DNA from: UBA4427 sp045106235
GTDB lineage: Bacteria > Myxococcota_A > UBA9160 > UBA4427
Length of the DNA stretch: 64,000 bases
Direction of reading: 5' to 3'
NCBI GenBank assembly: GCA_045106235.1
Contig: JBGCEJ010000003.1
Span: forward strand, 349,985-413,984
The translations under genes and the position numbers were made by a program. A model generated the notes under the pieces. That model was not told where the DNA came from. It searched no databases and saw only the letters and a list, made by a program, of their open reading frames with translations. Below are positions 61,843-64,000 of the stretch, piece after piece. How positions within the stretch are numbered: position 1 is the stretch's first letter; each line of letters opens with the position of its first letter.

Positions 61843-62403
61843 ATGCGATTCACACGAATCTTCCGAGGGGTCGTTTTCGCGGCAGGCCTCACGGCCTTTG
61901 CCGGCACTGCTGGAGCGGTCGTCTTGCGGCATGAACACACGGATTTGCCCGACGTTGGTGGGCAAGATCGCTGGCGAACGGAAATCACTTTTGAGCAATC
62001 GACTTTTCTGGCAGGAGAGGGTTTTAGCCTGCTCTTCGATCCGATGAGCCACTCGGCTCTCGCGCCCCCCGCGTCCGCTGGAAGCGACTGGGATCTTCTT
62101 GCTCTGCAACCCGACGGACTTTTACCCAGTTACGGGGCATTCGATGGGCAGGTTGTGAGCGGCCCGCCGGATCTCTCCGGTTCCTTCGCGATCGAATACA
62201 CCTGGCTCGGTCCAGGTGAGCCGGAGGCGCTTCCCTTCGTTTACTACGACAGTGACTTCCGCACGCTGGAATCAGGAGAGACGGTGCCCGAGCCCGGAGC
62301 GATCGCGCTCGCGATTGGGCTCGTGGGCGTCGCGGCTGCTGGCCGCCGAGCCCGATCCAAAGCTCAGAAGAGCCAGAAGGGGCAGAGGGGGATGATTCGA
62401 TGA
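61843..62403 (+). CDS. PEP-CTERM sorting-domain protein
   Basis: A 186-residue exported protein from ATG 61843 with AAAGGGGGA upstream. The signal peptide ends GTAGAVVL. The tail reads VPEPGAIALAIGLVGVAAAG and RRARSK, followed by a further basic stretch. It is the last gene before the long delta-60-repeat frame and overlaps its start by 4 bases (ATGA), so the two are translationally coupled. Confidence 0.85.
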   Translation: MRFTRIFRGVVFAAGLTAFAGTAGAVVLRHEHTDLPDVGGQDRWRTEITFEQSTFLAGEGFSLLFDPMSHSALAPPASAGSDWDLLALQPDGLLPSYGAFDGQVVSGPPDLSGSFAIEYTWLGPGEPEALPFVYYDSDFRTLESGETVPEPGAIALAIGLVGVAAAGRRARSKAQKSQKGQRGMIR

Positions 62404-64000
62404 AGAGGAATTTACTTCGATGGGTTGGGATTTTTACCGGCCTCGCTTGCCTGGCTTTGACCTGCGAACTTGTGCCGGTCGAGCATACTTTTGAAAATGG
62501 CTCCTACACTTTGACCTACTGGCAAGTCGGTCAGGAGCGGAATGGCCGAACCCAGGTCGACGTCCGGTTTGCAGCGCGGCTCGAAAGTTCGCTCGGAACG
62601 AATCAGGTCAATCTCGAGGCCTACGCGTCGAGCAGCGATGCGGCGATGACATTGCCCGAGGACACACTTCGCTTTTCGCCCCTCGCGGCCGGAGAGGAGG
62701 CCGTGAGCCTCGACTCGTTTACGATCCGGCAGGACCGGACCGTGCCCTTCGACCCGACCGCACTCAGCTTCGCCTTCGCCCAAGTTACGCCGCCCACGCC
62801 GGCGGGCTTTGCCGGAACGATCGGGGCTCTGGGCGGCCAGATCGATCGAAACCTTGGCCAGGTTGAGCTCGACTTCGCGGTGGGTGCTCTTCCCTCGGAC
62901 ACCCCCATCTCGATCGTCCCTTTGAAAAACCTCGGCTCCGGGGCGTTTGAGTTCCTGCCCGATGGATCCAGCTTCTCCGCGCCGGTCGAAGTGACGATTT
63001 CCTACGCCGGAGCTCCGCTGTCTCCGAACGTCGACGAAAACGACTTCACGATTCAGCGAATTGAAGACGACGAAACGCTCACCTCTTTGCCCACCACCGT
63101 CGACACCGCAGCGAAGACGCTGACCGCAACACTTACGGGGTTCAGCCGATACCGCCGCGCGAGCGTTTTGTGCTCGAACGAACCCGGCGACCCGATTTGT
63201 ATGTTCGGTTTTCGGGGCGTCGAACCGGAAGGGCCCGGCGAGTTGGACTCGAGCTTCGGCAATAGCGGCTGGAGCGTGATCTCTTCGAGTACGATTCTTG
63301 ATAAAGCGACTGACCTCGTGCTCCAGCCCGACGGCAAGATCCTGATTGGTGGCAACAATAACCACATGATCGTTTGGCGTCTCCGAGAGGACGGCACCCT
63401 CGATACGAGTTTTAGCGGCGACGGCGAGGCACGGGTGCAAGTGGGTCTCCAGAGCTTTGGGGACGCGCTCGCTCTGCAGGACGATGGAAAGATCCTCCTC
63501 GTCGGCGGGGCAAACGATCCGCCACCGACCACGACGGATGTCGACCCGGTCATTCTTCGATTCGACGCCTTTGGACAGCTCGATCCCACATTTGCAAATA
63601 ATGGCGTGCTCCTCGAGCAGGATCCGAGTGCGTTTCGAAACTTCGCGGTCGATCTCTATCCCGGCGGTCGAATTCTGACCCTCGGCAATGGAACGCTCTT
63701 CCAATATCTAGAAGACGGTTCGAGAGACCTCAGTTTTGCGAATGACGGTGTCCTCTTTCCCGCGCCCGGTTTGGGCTCGTTCATTCAAGTTCTCGGCGAG
63801 TCCAGCTTCCGAACGAATGGCAGTCAATCCATCAAGCGAGTCTCCGACCTCGGCGTTACACAAGTCAATGGAGGATTGGACTTCGGCCATCCGCCGCGTT
63901 CGGCGAATGCGGTCGTCGGAAACACGATCTTTGGAATCCAACAAGCGACGAGCACTGAAGACGCGGGCCTTTACTTTGCGAGGTTCTCCAATTCGACCTT
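62400..64000 (+). CDS. Secreted ZU5-like / delta-60-repeat protein (3' end outside window)
   Basis: An open frame from ATG 62400 to the window end, 533 codons without a stop. It begins MKRNLLRWVGIFTGLACLAL, a signal peptide. A beta-rich region (about 30-240) ends in a ZU5-like segment (PVEVTISYAGAPLSPNVDE). From about residue 275 come delta-60-type repeats: LDSSFGNSGWSVIS, DLVLQPDGKILIGG, LDTSFSGDGEARVQ, ALQDDGKILLVGG, LDPTFANNGVLL. These form beta-propeller-like surface proteins. The reverse frame opposite (62412-63704) is a shadow. Confidence 0.8.
   Translation, partial: MKRNLLRWVGIFTGLACLALTCELVPVEHTFENGSYTLTYWQVGQERNGRTQVDVRFAARLESSLGTNQVNLEAYASSSDAAMTLPEDTLRFSPLAAGEEAVSLDSFTIRQDRTVPFDPTALSFAFAQVTPPTPAGFAGTIGALGGQIDRNLGQVELDFAVGALPSDTPISIVPLKNLGSGAFEFLPDGSSFSAPVEVTISYAGAPLSPNVDENDFTIQRIEDDETLTSLPTTVDTAAKTLTATLTGFSRYRRASVLCSNEPGDPICMFGFRGVEPEGPGELDSSFGNSGWSVISSSTILDKATDLVLQPDGKILIGGNNNHMIVWRLREDGTLDTSFSGDGEARVQVGLQSFGDALALQDDGKILLVGGANDPPPTTTDVDPVILRFDAFGQLDPTFANNGVLLEQDPSAFRNFAVDLYPGGRILTLGNGTLFQYLEDGSRDLSFANDGVLFPAPGLGSFIQVLGESSFRTNGSQSIKRVSDLGVTQVNGGLDFGHPPRSANAVVGNTIFGIQQATSTEDAGLYFARFSNST

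Noticed and set aside
62412..63704. 430-codon reverse open frame
   Set aside because: It lies opposite the delta-60-repeat gene, has an Arg/Val-rich low-quality composition and no family pattern.

Overview
The window reads as a chromosomal segment of a GC-rich Gram-negative bacterium. Evidence for an outer membrane is a coiled-coil beta-barrel porin, several lipoproteins, periplasmic binding proteins and many secreted proteins with PEP-CTERM sorting tails. The mixture (PEP-CTERM and beta-helix surface proteins, an F420-type luciferase-like oxidoreductase, CaiB/BaiF CoA transferases, a DUF35/thiolase pair, DUF6351) suggests an uncultured deltaproteobacterial-type lineage (Myxococcota, Desulfobacterota or Binatota-like). 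That placement is inference. No rRNA, tRNA, CRISPR array, transposase or integrase was seen.

Layout. 1-3.4 kb: an OPA-type MFS transporter, a LicC-like nucleotidyltransferase and a MetE-C-like methyltransferase, all forward. 3.5-8.3 kb: cupin, then a binding-protein/histidine-kinase pair and a two-gene membrane unit. 8.5-16.9 kb: a reverse-strand catabolic-looking set (double CoA transferase, GPH symporter, nitroreductase, APH-type kinase, LLM oxidoreductase, MFS exporter). 17-31 kb: LPG-synthase-like membrane protein, SDR, the first PEP-CTERM genes, porin, ECF sigma/anti-sigma pair, a scar where ilvD/edd and cytochrome c remnants meet head to head, and a DUF6351 hydrolase.

31-36.4 kb is a nitrogen module: a NasT-like ANTAR regulator diverges from cyanase (cynS) and a nitrate/cyanate-type ABC transporter. 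The cynS leader carries a good sigma-54 promoter, an ANTAR-type hexaloop hairpin and a mutually exclusive intrinsic terminator, so the operon is probably controlled by RpoN plus RNA-binding antitermination.

36.6-43.8 kb: PEP-CTERM proteins (CAP, HAF-repeat and others), an orphan PEP-CTERM tail with a 60-bp direct repeat, a beta-helix protein, a Kelch protein and a glycosyltransferase. 44-47 kb: VOC, SDR, thiolase-like and DUF35 genes as an acyl-CoA operon. 47-54 kb: CNNM/CBS membrane protein, two lipoproteins, a sugar isomerase-like protein and a PQQ dehydrogenase with an inserted cytochrome c. 54.6-57.5 kb: a large winged-helix/AAA/TPR regulator. 57.8-64 kb: a tandem array of beta-helix surface proteins, one fused in frame behind a PEP-CTERM protein, then a PEP-CTERM gene and an unfinished ZU5-like/delta-60-repeat gene running off the end.
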